Shown: positions 7,715 to 16,560, numbered from the stretch's first letter. The stretch is DNA of 64,000 nt from Verrucosispora sp. WMMD573 (GCF_027497175.1 NZ_CP114901.1:124001-188000); one strand, 5' to 3'. Numbers and translations: made by a program. The notes: generated by a model not told the origin, from the letters alone.

Positions 7715-9493
7715 ATGCAGAGCGCCGAAACGGTGCTGGGTGTCCTGCGTGAACGCGGTAGGCGTGGCCTGCCGTTGGATGAGTTGTATCGGCAGTTGTT
7801 CAATCCGCAGTTGTATCTGCTGGCCTACGGACGCATCTACGCCAACCAGGGCGCGATGACACCGGGGGCCAGCGCGGAGACCGTGGACGGCATGTCGCTG
7901 GGCAAGATCGGTCGCATCATCGACGCGATGCGTCAGGAGCGCTACCGGTTCAGTCCGGTGAAGCGGGCGTGGATCCCGAAGAAGAACGGGAAACGGCGAC
8001 CGCTTGGCCTGCCCACCTGGTCGGACAAACTCGTCGGCGAGGTGATGCGCCTGCTGTTGGAGGCGTACTACGAGCCACGGTTTTCCACCCGGTCCCACGG
8101 GTTCCGTCCCGGCCGGGGCTGCCACACCGCGCTACGCGAGGTGGCGACCACCTGGACGGCGACGGCCTGGTTCATCGAGGGTGACATCTCCGACTGCTTC
8201 GGCACGCTGGACCACGAGGTCATGCTGTCGACGCTGGCGGAGTGCATCCACGACAACCGGTTTCTGCGGCTGGTGCGCAACATGCTCACAGCCGGATACC
8301 TGGAGGACTGGGTCTGGAACGCCACGCTCAGCGGGGCTCCGCAGGGTGGGGTCGTTTCCCCGATCCTGTCGAACATCTACCTGCACCGGTTGGACACGTT
8401 CGTCGAGAATGTTCTCATCCCCGAGTACACCCGAGGCGAACGCAGGGCGAAGAACCGTGCGTACTGCCGGGTGCAAGACGCGGCCGCACGTGCCCGTGTC
8501 CGTGGTGACCGCACCACGGCCCGGAAACTGCGCCAGCAGTTGCACAGTCTGCCCAGCCGGGACCCGAACGATCCCGGCTACCGGCGGCTGCGCTACGTGC
8601 GCTACGCCGATGACACCCTGCTCGGGTTCGTCGGACCACGAGCCGAAGCCGAGGACATCAAACGGCGTCTCGCTCAGTTCCTGCGCGACGATCTCAAGCT
8701 GGAACTGTCCGAGGACAAAACGCTGATCACGCACGCCCGCACAGGCGCGGCGAGATTCCTCGGCTACGAGATCACCGTCCAGCACGGCGACCACATGCAC
8801 CATCGTGGAAACCGGACGGTCAACGGCACGATCGGGTTACGCGTGCCGAAGACGGTGATCAAGGCCAAGTGCGCCAGGTACTTGCAGCGCGGCGAACCCG
8901 CGCATCGGACCCTGCTGGTCAACCACGATGACCACACCATCATCGCGACCTACGGAGCCGAGTACCGAGGCATCGTCCAGTACTACCTGCCCGCCGGAGA
9001 TGTCTGGCGACTGAGCCGGCTGCGCTGGGTCATGGAGACCTCCATGCTCAAGACGCTGGCCCTCAAGCACCGCTCAGCGGTGTCGAAGATGACCCGGAAA
9101 TACCGGGCGTCCATCGACACCCAGCACGGCAAACGGCGGTGTTTCGAGGCCCGCGTCGAGCGTGAGGGCAGGGCACCACTGGTCGCCCGGTTCGGCGGCA
9201 TACCACTCAAACGGCAGAAGACCGCGGTCCCCATCGACCGCAGTCCTGTCCCGGCCGTCACCCGCAAGGAGTTGATCAACCGGCTCCTCGCAGGCAGGTG
9301 CGAGGTCTGCGACGGCACGGTGGACGTCCAGGTCCACCACGTCCGCAAACTCGCCGACCTCAACCAGGCCGGGCAGTCACGCAAGAACACCTGGACGAAG
9401 ATCATGGTCAAGCGCCGACGCAAGACGCTCATCGTCTGCGCCGACTGCCACCACCAGATCCACTCCGGGAACAGCGCCGCACTCACGCAGTAG
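7715..9493 (+). CDS. ltrA: Group II intron reverse transcriptase/maturase with HNH endonuclease
   Basis: The protein has 592 residues from the ATG at 7715, which has GGGAGG about 9 bp upstream. The frame is open further upstream, but that DNA is ribozyme domain I-III. The RT fingers and palm carry AWIPKKNGKRRPLGLP, SHGFRPGRGCHTAL, the catalytic YADD in RYVRYADDTLLGF, and QGGVVSPILSNIYL. A maturase domain X follows. The C-terminus is a zinc-binding HNH nuclease (CEVCDGTVDVQVHHVRKL...CADCHHQIHSG). All catalytic residues are present, so splicing and retrohoming could still work. Confidence 0.93.
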   Translation: MQSAETVLGVLRERGRRGLPLDELYRQLFNPQLYLLAYGRIYANQGAMTPGASAETVDGMSLGKIGRIIDAMRQERYRFSPVKRAWIPKKNGKRRPLGLPTWSDKLVGEVMRLLLEAYYEPRFSTRSHGFRPGRGCHTALREVATTWTATAWFIEGDISDCFGTLDHEVMLSTLAECIHDNRFLRLVRNMLTAGYLEDWVWNATLSGAPQGGVVSPILSNIYLHRLDTFVENVLIPEYTRGERRAKNRAYCRVQDAAARARVRGDRTTARKLRQQLHSLPSRDPNDPGYRRLRYVRYADDTLLGFVGPRAEAEDIKRRLAQFLRDDLKLELSEDKTLITHARTGAARFLGYEITVQHGDHMHHRGNRTVNGTIGLRVPKTVIKAKCARYLQRGEPAHRTLLVNHDDHTIIATYGAEYRGIVQYYLPAGDVWRLSRLRWVMETSMLKTLALKHRSAVSKMTRKYRASIDTQHGKRRCFEARVEREGRAPLVARFGGIPLKRQKTAVPIDRSPVPAVTRKELINRLLAGRCEVCDGTVDVQVHHVRKLADLNQAGQSRKNTWTKIMVKRRRKTLIVCADCHHQIHSGNSAALTQ

Positions 9494-9501
9494 TCACCGG
9501 A

Positions 9502-9535
9502 GAGCCGGATGCTCGGAAACGGGCCCGTCCGGTTC
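9502..9535 (+). ncRNA. Group II intron domain V
   Basis: The 34-nt hairpin GAGCCGGAT...GTCCGGTTC with a GAAA-type tetraloop is the catalytic core of the intron ribozyme. It lies just after the stop codon of the reverse transcriptase gene, as usual. Confidence 0.88.
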
Positions 9536-9596
9536 GGGAGGAGGGCGTTGGAAAAGGACCTGCCCCGGCAGGCACCTCGTCAACGCCCCACCTCAC

Positions 9597-9971
9597 CACG
9601 CCGACGGTGCGCCGACCTTTCTTCAGATCACCCGTCTCGTCGATGACCAGCACCGCCTCGTCGTCACCGAGATGCTCGCCGACGAACGCGCGGACATCGG
9701 CACGAACCGCGCCGTCGTCCCACGTCACCCGGGTCAGCAGGTCCTGCATCCCGTCCGGGTTCGCGTCTCCGGCATGCTCGGCGATCGTCCAGCAGTTCTT
9801 CCGCGGCAGCGGCGCCAACAGACCCCGCACGAAGTCCCGCACTCGCCGACGCGGCTCCGGCCTGCGGAAACGCTGCCCGACCGTCAACATCAGGTCGTCG
9901 AACAACACCCGCCACCGTTGGGCGTCTACCCTGTATCCGGCAGCCACCGCTGCGTCATGGTCAGTCCACAC
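9597..9971 (-). pseudogene. IS701-family transposase, N-terminal part (before intron)
   Basis: This is the 5' part of the interrupted transposase, from a GTG at 9971 through VLVIDETGDLKKGRRTVGV, which holds the first catalytic aspartate. The last codon, GTG, abuts the intron end at 9596. The ARWR...RRRVRDFVRGLLAPLPRKNCW block is the usual N-terminal signature of IS701-family transposases. Confidence 0.85.
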
Positions 9972-10103
9972 AACCGTCCATGATCGACGGTGGCTGCCTT
10001 CGTCTCCGCATCGGTACTGGCCCGCAGCTCAGCCGAGGTCAACATCCCCGGCTGGAGTATTAGCCCGGGGTCGGGCTGGGTCACGACGGGTTACCATGCC
10101 GTC

Positions 10104-10334
10104 ATGAACTTCGAACGGATCACCGTCGACCCGGCCCAGATGGGCGGTGCACCGTGCATCCGTGGGTTACGCATCCCGGTCGCTACGGTCGTGGCAATGA
10201 TCGCGGACGGCATGAGCGCAGACGAGATCGTGTCAGATCTGCCAGACCTGACCGTTGAAGACGTCTGGGAAGCGCTGCGCTTCGCCGCCGAGGCTGTCCG
10301 GGAGCGGGAGCTGCCGCTACACCACGCGGCATGA
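10104..10334 (+). CDS. DUF433 antitoxin (VapB45-like)
   Basis: The protein has 76 residues (MNFERITVDPAQMGGAPCIRGLRIPV...). The motif GG.PCIRG.RIPV..V..M...G....EI..D.P.L is the DUF433 signature. Such proteins are antitoxins paired with DUF5615 PIN-like toxins. The downstream gene starts inside this stop codon and encodes the first residues of exactly that toxin, but is cut after 24 residues. The antitoxin is therefore orphaned. The insertion of the IS701 element 41 bp upstream may have removed its promoter. Confidence 0.85.
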   Translation: MNFERITVDPAQMGGAPCIRGLRIPVATVVAMIADGMSADEIVSDLPDLTVEDVWEALRFAAEAVRERELPLHHAA

Positions 10335-10423
10335 AATTCCTGATCGACAACAACCTGTCGCCAGCGGTTGCCGCAGGTCTGCGCGCTCAGGGGCATGATG
10401 CCCCGAGGTCTCCCACAACCTGA
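10331..10423 (+). pseudogene. DUF5615 PIN-like toxin, 5' remnant
   Basis: MKFLIDNNLSPAVAAGLRAQ followed by GHDA is the conserved start of DUF5615 (Mut7-C/PIN-like) toxins, with the first acidic residues of the nuclease site. After about 24 residues the sequence changes abruptly into a flavin monooxygenase gene and the frame stops at 10421. The normal length is about 110 residues, so the toxin is inactive. The 4-bp overlap with the antitoxin is the usual operon layout. Confidence 0.75.
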
Positions 10424-11462
10424 ACATTCTCTTCGACGCCGACCTCGGCGCCCACGTCGCCGACCGGCTCAGTGCCGTGTACACGATCAGCCGTCCCGAC
10501 CTACACGGGACGTTCCTCGCCGTCGACAACGAACGGCGCTGGCTGTTCAACATGGTCGCCGATCGAGACGGCCCAGGCCTGGACCAGATCGACGACAGCA
10601 GGTGCGTGGCGATGATCCGCAGTGCTTCCGAGCTGCCCGGGCTGCCGGTCAGGCTCGTCGCGCGGCAGGTGTGGCACGCCGCCGCCCAGGTAGCGGACCG
10701 GTTCCGCCTCGGCGTGGTGTTACTGGCCGGCGACGCCGCCCACCTCACCACCCGTACGGTGGGTTCGGCCTGAACTGCGGCATTGGTGACACCGACAACC
10801 TCGCCTGGAAACTCGCCGCCGTACACCACGGCTGGGCCTCCTCCGCGTTGCTCGACACCTACCACGACGAACGGCGACCGGTGGCGCTGGCCACCGCCCA
10901 CGAGAGTCATCTGCGGCTGACCGACGCCCTCGCCGCCCACCGGGCGGGGGCACCGCCACGTGCCCGTCCCAGCGACGGACTCGTCCTCGGCTACCACTAC
11001 GCCTCCGCCGCTGTGGTCCCCGACGGCACTCCGGTACCGCCCGGTGATCCGGTCACCGACCACCAGCCGACCGGTCGGCCCGGACACCGCCTTCCGCACG
11101 CCTGGCTGGACGACGACCCGTCCCGCTCCACGCTCGACCTCCTGGCCGACGACGGATTCACCCTGCTCGTCGCCGACGAGACGGCCGCCGCGTTCCAGCC
11201 GATGGTGGAGAAGGCCCGGCAGCATCACATCCCGGTGGCGACCCGTCCGCTGACCAGACTGCTGTCCCGGGAACGCCTGCGGCAGTACCTCGACATCTGC
11301 GGCGTCCCCCCGGGTGGCCTCCTCGTCCGACCTGACGGGCACGTGGCCTGGCGACAGGGTGACGTTGACGTGCCACCGCGCAACCTCATCGCGGACCTTG
11401 TCCGGCCGGCGTCAAACAACCAAACACATCGACGGAACCGAATGACAGGGGTAGCCGACTGA
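10405..11462 (+). pseudogene. FAD-dependent aromatic monooxygenase, truncated and frameshifted
   Basis: The sequence begins mid-protein (NLNILFDADLGAHVADRL), contains the second FAD-binding motif GDAAH, and continues YGGFGLNCGIGDTDNLAWKL with a thioredoxin-like C-terminal domain, as in PheA/TfdB-type hydroxylases. The first third, including the GxGxxG dinucleotide site, is missing. A one-base loss in a run of C near 10751 shifts the frame between GDAAHLTT and PYGGFG. Two independent lesions make it a pseudogene. The left junction with the toxin fragment marks an old rearrangement. Confidence 0.8.
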
Positions 11463-11500
11463 TTGAGTAGAGGTCATCCACCAAGCAGAGGGGCACCGTC

Positions 11501-12211
11501 ATGGACCGTCGAAGCGTCCTGCGCGCCACGATCGCGACCGGAGCCACAGCCACCGCCGTCGGCGCGGTCGCAGGCGCCTCGGCGGCCACCGCCAGTCCAC
11601 CGAAGCGGCCCGTGCGGGTGCACATCCTGATGTACCCCGGGGTGGAGGAAATGGACTTCGCCGGGCCGGTCGAAGTATTCGGCATGGCCCGCGGGCTCGG
11701 CGGTGACATCACCACCACCCTCGTCACCGTGGACGCCACCAGCCCGGTGACCGCCACCCACGGCACCCGGGTCGAGGCGACCGGCCGCTGGTCACCCCGG
11801 GAGGCAAACCTCCTCGTGGTGCCCGGCGGCGGCTACCGGCGGGCGGACACCCCAGGCGTGGCGTACGAGATCCAGCGTGGCGTCCTGCCCGCAGCCATCC
11901 GCGCCGCGCGTCGTCGCGGCCTGACCATCGCCGGCATCTGCACCGGCACCATGCTCCTGTCGGCGGCCGGACTCACCGCCGGGCGACCCTGCATCACGCA
12001 CCACCGGGCGGCCGACGATCTGCGGGCCCAGGGCGGCATCGTCACCGACGCCCGCGTGGTCGACGATGGCGATCTGGTCACCGCCGGTGGCGTCACCTCC
12101 GGTCTGGACCTCGCGCTCTGGCTGGTCGAGCGCCAACTCGGCGCGGCGCTCGCGGTCCAGGTCGAACAGGTGCTGGAGTACGAACGACGCGGCACCGTCT
12201 GGCGCGCCTGA
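11501..12211 (+). CDS. Secreted DJ-1/PfpI-family protein
   Basis: The protein has 236 residues with a twin-arginine-like leader (MDRRSVLRATIATGATA... to about residue 33) and then a class I glutamine-amidotransferase-like DJ-1/PfpI domain. The nucleophile elbow is AGICTGTMLLSAAGL, with the expected cysteine, and HHRAADDLRAQGG follows. This subgroup is close to the AraC-linked and isonitrile-hydratase-like DJ-1 proteins, but no DNA-binding domain is attached. Export by Tat would place it outside the membrane. The substrate is unknown. It is flanked by pseudogenes on both sides and is probably monocistronic. Confidence 0.8.
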   Translation: MDRRSVLRATIATGATATAVGAVAGASAATASPPKRPVRVHILMYPGVEEMDFAGPVEVFGMARGLGGDITTTLVTVDATSPVTATHGTRVEATGRWSPREANLLVVPGGGYRRADTPGVAYEIQRGVLPAAIRAARRRGLTIAGICTGTMLLSAAGLTAGRPCITHHRAADDLRAQGGIVTDARVVDDGDLVTAGGVTSGLDLALWLVERQLGAALAVQVEQVLEYERRGTVWRA

Positions 12212-12284
12212 CCCCACGCGAGGCGATTCGCTCTGTCAGTTCCTCGGCGACGGGACGGCAACAGGAATCGCCGGACGGGCGTCA

Positions 12285-12575
12285 TCCGGCAGCGGTGAGG
12301 TCGCGTTCGCAGGCAAGTTACCGGAATGCCTCGATTCCGGTGACGGCCTCGATACGGCGTTGTCCGCCACCGACCGACGACTCGCCGGTGAGTGCGAGGG
12401 AGCCGATCTGCGCGGAGTGGTCGACGTGGGTACCGCCGCACAGCTCGCGGGACCACTCGCCGCCGATCTCGACGACCCGCACGGTCGCGTCGTAGGTCTC
12501 GCCGAACCGGGCCGAGGCACCCTCGGCGCGGGCCTGTTCCAGGGGCAGGTAGCGAACGGTAACGATGTCGCCGGC
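12285..12575 (-). pseudogene. Alanyl-tRNA synthetase-like editing-domain fragment
   Basis: The minus strand reads [11 protein letters not shown]...[22 protein letters not shown] then [34 protein letters not shown]. The CGGTHV zinc/editing motif and the GESS.G.G.RRIEA block are those of the AlaRS C-terminal editing domain. A TAA interrupts the likely continuation (EAFR*LACERDL). The catalytic domain is absent. This is too short for AlaRS and lacks the start of a stand-alone AlaX. Confidence 0.7.
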
Positions 12576-12631
12576 CTGGGCGCCGTGCGCGGCGTGGCAG
12601 TCGCCGGGCCGCCGGCCGTCGCGTTCTGGCA

Positions 12632-12665
12632 GGTGTCGCCGGCACCTCACGATGCCGGCGACACC
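12632..12665. repeat. Perfect 13-bp inverted repeat (hairpin)
   Basis: GGTGTCGCCGGCA at 12632-12644 pairs exactly with TGCCGGCGACACC at 12653-12665 across an 8-base loop. It lies at the seam between two pseudogene fragments on the minus strand. No T-tract is present, so terminator function is only possible. Confidence 0.5.
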
Positions 12666-13272
12666 GACCAGCCGCCGTCGGGGCACCGGGTACCCGCTAG
12701 CCATCCGGCAGCGGCCGCCGGCACACCTTGCGCGGTACGGTCCAGCGCGGGAATCGCGGAGGACTGACTGAACGCGTTGCTGAAATCACCCCACGCCGAC
12801 CGGTCGGTAAACCGGCCGCCGGGGGCGCCTGGAGCAAATCCAGCCGGGCGATGAGGCCGACACCGCCGACGTCGGTCGGGTCACCGCCATGGACCGCGAC
12901 GGCGAGAGCGAGCTTGGCGGTCGCGCCCGCGTACGCCTCGGTGGTGCCGTCACCGATGTACCCGTCACGCACGTCCGGCCGGGTGGCCCAGGCCAGGGCT
13001 TGCGCGCCGAAGTCGTCGGCGACACCGCCGGCGGCGAACGCGAAGACCGCGTCCAGGGTCAACCCCTGGTCCGGGTACGCGACCCCGTCGAAGACGGCCT
13101 CGAAGCGTTCCCCGTCGACAAGCTGTCGGGCCAACCAGCCCGCAGCCGCATCGGATCGGACGACGCCGAACTGCGGGGGCGCGGCGATCGCGGGTGTGGT
13201 CAGAGTGAGGGCGGCGAGCACACCGCAAAACAGGGCGAGCAGGCGGTGCCGGCTCAGGCGGACCGCACACAC
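12647..13272 (-). pseudogene. Secreted terpene-cyclase-like (prenyltransferase/squalene-repeat) protein, frameshifted
   Basis: The gene starts with a signal peptide (LLALFCGVLAALTLTTPAIAA) followed by alpha/alpha-toroid-like repeats (AAGWLARQLVDGERFE..., LTLDAVFAFAAGG, AYAGATAKLALAV). The frame breaks near 12838. The other frame continues the same protein ([20 protein letters not shown]...[10 protein letters not shown]) to a stop at 12647. Relatives are about twice as long, so it is also truncated. In actinomycetes such proteins often sit near B12-riboswitch-controlled genes, but the riboswitch here reads away from it. Confidence 0.6.
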
Positions 13273-13469
13273 GCGGTTGTTCAGCTGTCGCGCCAGTCTC
13301 GTCTGCTCCCAAAGCCACTGTCAATCCGCTACCGATCGCACACGGTGGGTCGTGGCGGCGAGGTTCGTGGCGATCGCGGCCACGGGCCGACGCTCGGCGT
13401 CGGAGTGATGGGGCAGCTCGCCGCAGGTACCCGGCTGGACTGTCGTCGGCCTGGGTCAGGATAGGGTGG

Positions 13470-13668
13470 CCGACGGCGCTGGTTCGCCCGACCGTTCCTG
13501 GTGGGGCGTCGAAAGAGGGAACCCGGTGAAAGTCCGGGACTGCCCCGCAGCGGTGAGTGGGAACGACCGCCGTCACCACGCACTGGGCCACCCGGCCTGG
13601 GAAGCGACGGCCAGTAGAAGACCGGCCGATTTCGGTCCCGCCCACGAGTCCGAAGACCTGCCCGCGCT
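13470..13668 (+). promoter_or_regulatory. Cobalamin (B12) riboswitch
   Basis: The plus strand carries the conserved core GGGAACCCGGTGAAAGTCC, then GCCCCGCAGCGGTGA, and the 3' box GAGTCCGAAGACCTGCC, in the right order and spacing for a cobalamin riboswitch. The next gene on this strand is the thioesterase at 13797, 130 bp further on. The intervening DNA is GC-rich and could hold the expression platform. A B12-regulated thioesterase would be unusual, so the original target may have been deleted. Confidence 0.85.
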
Positions 13669-13796
13669 GCGTACACAAGGTGTGTGCGCTGCCGTCGACC
13701 TCGAGGGCGGGTCGGGCGGGTGACGCGCCACGACGGCGTGTTCCTCGACGTGCGCGCCCCACCGGTTGCCGGCATGCCGCCCGAGGACGGAAACCC

Positions 13797-14309
13797 GTGC
13801 ACAACACGACCTCACTCGCCGGCCGACCACCGTCGGCCTCCCACCTGACCCTGTCGCAGATCATGGACCAGCACCACACCAACCTGATGGGTACGGTCCA
13901 CGGCGGCCGAATCCTCAACCTCATCGACTCGGTCGCCGGAGTGGTCGCCGCCCGGCACTCCGACGGCCCGGCCGTCACCGCTGCCATCGACGAGACCGCC
14001 TTCCTTCGCGCGGTCCGCGTCGGCGACGTCGTGCACGTCGACGCCCGCATCACCTGGGCCGGACGCAGTTCCATGGAGGTCACCGTCAAGGTCACCGCCG
14101 ACCGATGGGACCGAGCCGTACCACCGACCGACGTGGCCACCGCCCACCTCGTCATGGTCGCCGTCGACGACAACGGCCAACCCCGGCCGGTGCCGCCACT
14201 GCTACCTCAGACCGACGGCGACCGGCGCCGCTACCGCGAGGCGCAGATCCGCCGCGAACACCGACTGACCCTGCGCCGTGCCCTGCTCGACGGCACCGAG
14301 GAGTCCTGA
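13797..14309 (+). CDS. Acyl-CoA thioesterase (hotdog fold)
   Basis: The protein has 170 residues and starts at GTG 13797 with GAGGA 9 bp upstream. The reading frame is open upstream, but that region is the riboswitch. The sequence QIMDQHHTNLMGTVHGGRIL and DETAFLRAVRVGDVVHVDARI is the 4-hydroxybenzoyl-CoA/YciA-type hotdog domain, which hydrolyses acyl-CoA thioesters, usually as a hexamer. The HGGRIL helix contains the expected active-site region. It lies downstream of a B12 riboswitch, so its leader RNA may respond to cobalamin. Confidence 0.8.
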   Translation: MHNTTSLAGRPPSASHLTLSQIMDQHHTNLMGTVHGGRILNLIDSVAGVVAARHSDGPAVTAAIDETAFLRAVRVGDVVHVDARITWAGRSSMEVTVKVTADRWDRAVPPTDVATAHLVMVAVDDNGQPRPVPPLLPQTDGDRRRYREAQIRREHRLTLRRALLDGTEES

Positions 14310-14387
14310 GATGCTCGGACTCTCCACGGCAGCCCTCGCGTCACCGCCACCGCACAACTGGCTCTGCTCGGCGCCGTCTTCATACAA

Positions 14388-14927
14388 ATGCAGGTCACTG
14401 TCGACATCACCCTCTGCACGGGCGCCGGACGCCTCGCCCGACGGATGGCTGACGGCCGCTGGTCACGGCGCGTCAACCCGCCGACGATCAGCCGGGTCGA
14501 GACGGGAAAACGGACGCTGAGCCTCGACGTGCTCGTCCCCCTGGCCGCCGCGCTACAGGTCAGCCTCGACGTGCTCTTCGAGGCGACCAGCGACGAGGAC
14601 GTGGTGATCCGTCCCGTGCAGCACCGCTCGGGTTCGCGCACGACGTGGCCGCTGAGCCGCGTCGATGGGCGCACCATGGCGATGAAGGTTCGGTTGGAGC
14701 CCGAGGCGACGATGCCGGCCCAGCGGGTCCATCCGGGCTATGACTGGCTTTTGGTGCTCGAAGGCAGGGTGCTGCTGTGGCTCGGCGAGCGGCAGATCGA
14801 GGTGGCAAAGGGTGAAGCAGCCGAATTCTCCACGATGACGCCACACTCGATGACGGCGCTCGACCGGCCGGCCGAGCTGATCATGATCTTCGACCGCGAG
14901 GGGCAGCGCGCACACCTGCACCAGTGA
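14388..14927 (+). CDS. XRE-cupin family regulator, possibly degraded N-terminus
   Basis: The second half of a helix-turn-helix is recognisable (PPTISRVETGKRTLSLDVLVPLAAAL), followed by a cupin-2 barrel (MPAQRVHPGYDWLLVLEGRVLLWLGERQIEVAKGEAAEFSTMTPHS). Family members of about 190 residues start with a complete five-helix XRE domain. Here helices 1-2 are not recognisable and the N-terminal 35 residues look like out-of-frame sequence. The DNA-binding domain is probably damaged, so this may be a recent pseudogene. The start is uncertain. Confidence 0.55.
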   Translation: MQVTVDITLCTGAGRLARRMADGRWSRRVNPPTISRVETGKRTLSLDVLVPLAAALQVSLDVLFEATSDEDVVIRPVQHRSGSRTTWPLSRVDGRTMAMKVRLEPEATMPAQRVHPGYDWLLVLEGRVLLWLGERQIEVAKGEAAEFSTMTPHSMTALDRPAELIMIFDREGQRAHLHQ

Positions 14928-15068
14928 GCGTGGAACCGGCAGGAATGGACACCGGCAGGTCCGCACCGATCACGCGGCATCGCCAGGGCGGCGATCTCCT
15001 GGGCCGCCGCACGACCGAAATCCCTCCTCGGTCGGTGCGACGGTTCACGCCTGGACCGTCGCCGAGGT

Positions 15069-16502
15069 TTACGCCGTGCCGAAGAAGCTCCTGAGGGCCG
15101 GCATCCGGCGGATCAGGAGTTGGTCCAGGGCGAGGATCACCAGCAGCGACAGGCCGAACAGGGGCAGGAACACGCCGAGGACGGCCATCGCGGCGAGTAG
15201 GAGCCAGTTGCCCCAGATCGGAAGTTTCGCGCGGGGTGCGGCCAGCCCGGAGGCGGTGCCGCGGCGGGTCCACCACATCATCGGCCCGGTGACGCACATG
15301 AAGATCACGGCGAGGCAGAACAGCGTGGACAGGATCTCGTTGGCCACGCCGAGACGCCGCCCCTCGTGCAGGGCGATCCCGTGGGACACGACCTTGGCCA
15401 TGGCGCTGTAGTCGGCGTAGCTGTACTGGCCGACCTTCTCGCCGCTGTACTGGTCGACGTGGACCGTCGTCTCCTGGGTGACGTCGGACTCGGCGGGGTT
15501 GCCGACGTTGTACCACTGGCTGCTCATCACGCTGAACACGCCTTTTTCGCCCTCGGGATACATGATCAGGTACGGCCCGGGAGCGCCCTGTGCCTGCGCC
15601 GTGGCGACGGCCCTGTCGATCGAGATCGGTGTGCCGGCGCCGGTGCTGGTGCCCTGCGGGGCATTACCCGAGGCCCAACCGGCAGGCGCCGACTGACCGT
15701 CGCTGTTCTCGATCTGCTGCCGGATGGTGGACTCGGCACCGGGATCCTCACCCCACAACGACATGTTGCCGTGCGCGGCCAGCTCCGACGCCTTGGCGCC
15801 CCAGAAACCGGTCCACGGCAGGCCGGAGACGACGAGCAGCAGGACGCCGAGGCCCACGGGGAGCCCGACGATGGCATGCCAACCACGGACCCGGGCACCG
15901 CGTCTGCCCTTGGCCTGGGCGCCGCTGCGGGCCTTCCGGCCGAGGAAGAAGATGATGAACCCGGTGATCGTCAACACGATCCCCCAGGAGGCCCCGAGCT
16001 CGACGATCCGGTCCCCGACGCCACCATCGCCGATGAGCAGGTCACCGTGGATACGCTCCGCCCAGGTGGAGACGAGCTGGTCCTGGCTGAGCACGCCGGT
16101 GACCTCGGCGGTGTAGGGGTTCACGTAGACGTTCGAGGTGCTGCCGTCCGCCTGGGCGGCGACGAACAGGGTGGCCCGGTCGCCGATGCCGTCCTGCACG
16201 GACAGGACCGCACGATCCGGGAACTCGGCGCGCACGGCCGCCTCCTGGGCGGACAACGCGACCCGCTGGGCGCCCTCGACCACGGAAACCTTCAGCACCC
16301 CAGGATGCGTGAGGGAGTCCACGTCGTCGCGGAACATGTAGATCATGCCGGTGACGGAAAGCGCGAAAAGCACCGGAATGACGATGAGCGACCCGTAGAA
16401 GTGCCAACGCCAGAACGCGGCGAACCAGTTCGTCCGACGGACTCGCGCGGCGGGCGCCGGCGTCTCCGCGGGAGGCGGCGCTTCGGTCTCTGAGACGGTC
16501 AT
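15069..16502 (-). CDS. PepSY-associated membrane protein (PiuB-like)
   Basis: The protein has 477 residues. A Pro/Ala-rich cytoplasmic N-terminus is followed by four predicted transmembrane segments (FYGSLIVIPVLFALSVTGMIYMF, SWGIVLTITGFIIFFLG, AIVGLPVGLGVLLLVVSGL, and a C-terminal pair) with extracytoplasmic PepSY-type loops between them (HPGVLKVSVVEG... and ISIDRAVATAQAQGAPG). PiuB-like proteins are linked to iron-siderophore reduction and uptake in other bacteria, but their chemistry is not settled. It is divergent from the DUF5134 gene with a 58-bp gap that must hold both promoters. No clear IdeR box is visible. Confidence 0.8.
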   Translation of the reverse strand: MTVSETEAPPPAETPAPAARVRRTNWFAAFWRWHFYGSLIVIPVLFALSVTGMIYMFRDDVDSLTHPGVLKVSVVEGAQRVALSAQEAAVRAEFPDRAVLSVQDGIGDRATLFVAAQADGSTSNVYVNPYTAEVTGVLSQDQLVSTWAERIHGDLLIGDGGVGDRIVELGASWGIVLTITGFIIFFLGRKARSGAQAKGRRGARVRGWHAIVGLPVGLGVLLLVVSGLPWTGFWGAKASELAAHGNMSLWGEDPGAESTIRQQIENSDGQSAPAGWASGNAPQGTSTGAGTPISIDRAVATAQAQGAPGPYLIMYPEGEKGVFSVMSSQWYNVGNPAESDVTQETTVHVDQYSGEKVGQYSYADYSAMAKVVSHGIALHEGRRLGVANEILSTLFCLAVIFMCVTGPMMWWTRRGTASGLAAPRAKLPIWGNWLLLAAMAVLGVFLPLFGLSLLVILALDQLLIRRMPALRSFFGTA

Positions 16503-16560
16503 CCAAGTGGGCCTTTCAACTGTCGCCGGTCACCCGGGTCACATGGTCTAAGTTGTAGTC

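Larger units (their letters stand above)
7182..9596 (+). mobile_element. Group II intron (2,415 bp)
   Basis: The 5' end GTGCGCC matches the group II consensus GTGYG. The 3' end is ...CTCAC, matching the AY rule, after a canonical 34-nt domain V (9502-9535) and a domain VI hairpin (GGCGTTG paired with CAACGCC). The boundaries are confirmed independently: removing exactly 7182-9596 restores the transposase reading frame. The intron encodes a reverse transcriptase. About 530 bp of ribozyme domains I-III precede that ORF. Confidence 0.93.
6216..10059 (-). mobile_element. IS701-family element carrying a group II intron
   Basis: Inverted repeats of 16 bp, TACTCCAGCCGGGGAT at 6216-6231 and its exact complement at 10044-10059, are flanked on both sides by TTAG (6212-6215 and 10060-10063). 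A 4-bp YTAR-like duplication is typical of IS701-family elements. Without the intron the element would be 1,429 bp. It landed 41 bp upstream of the DUF433 antitoxin gene. Confidence 0.9.
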
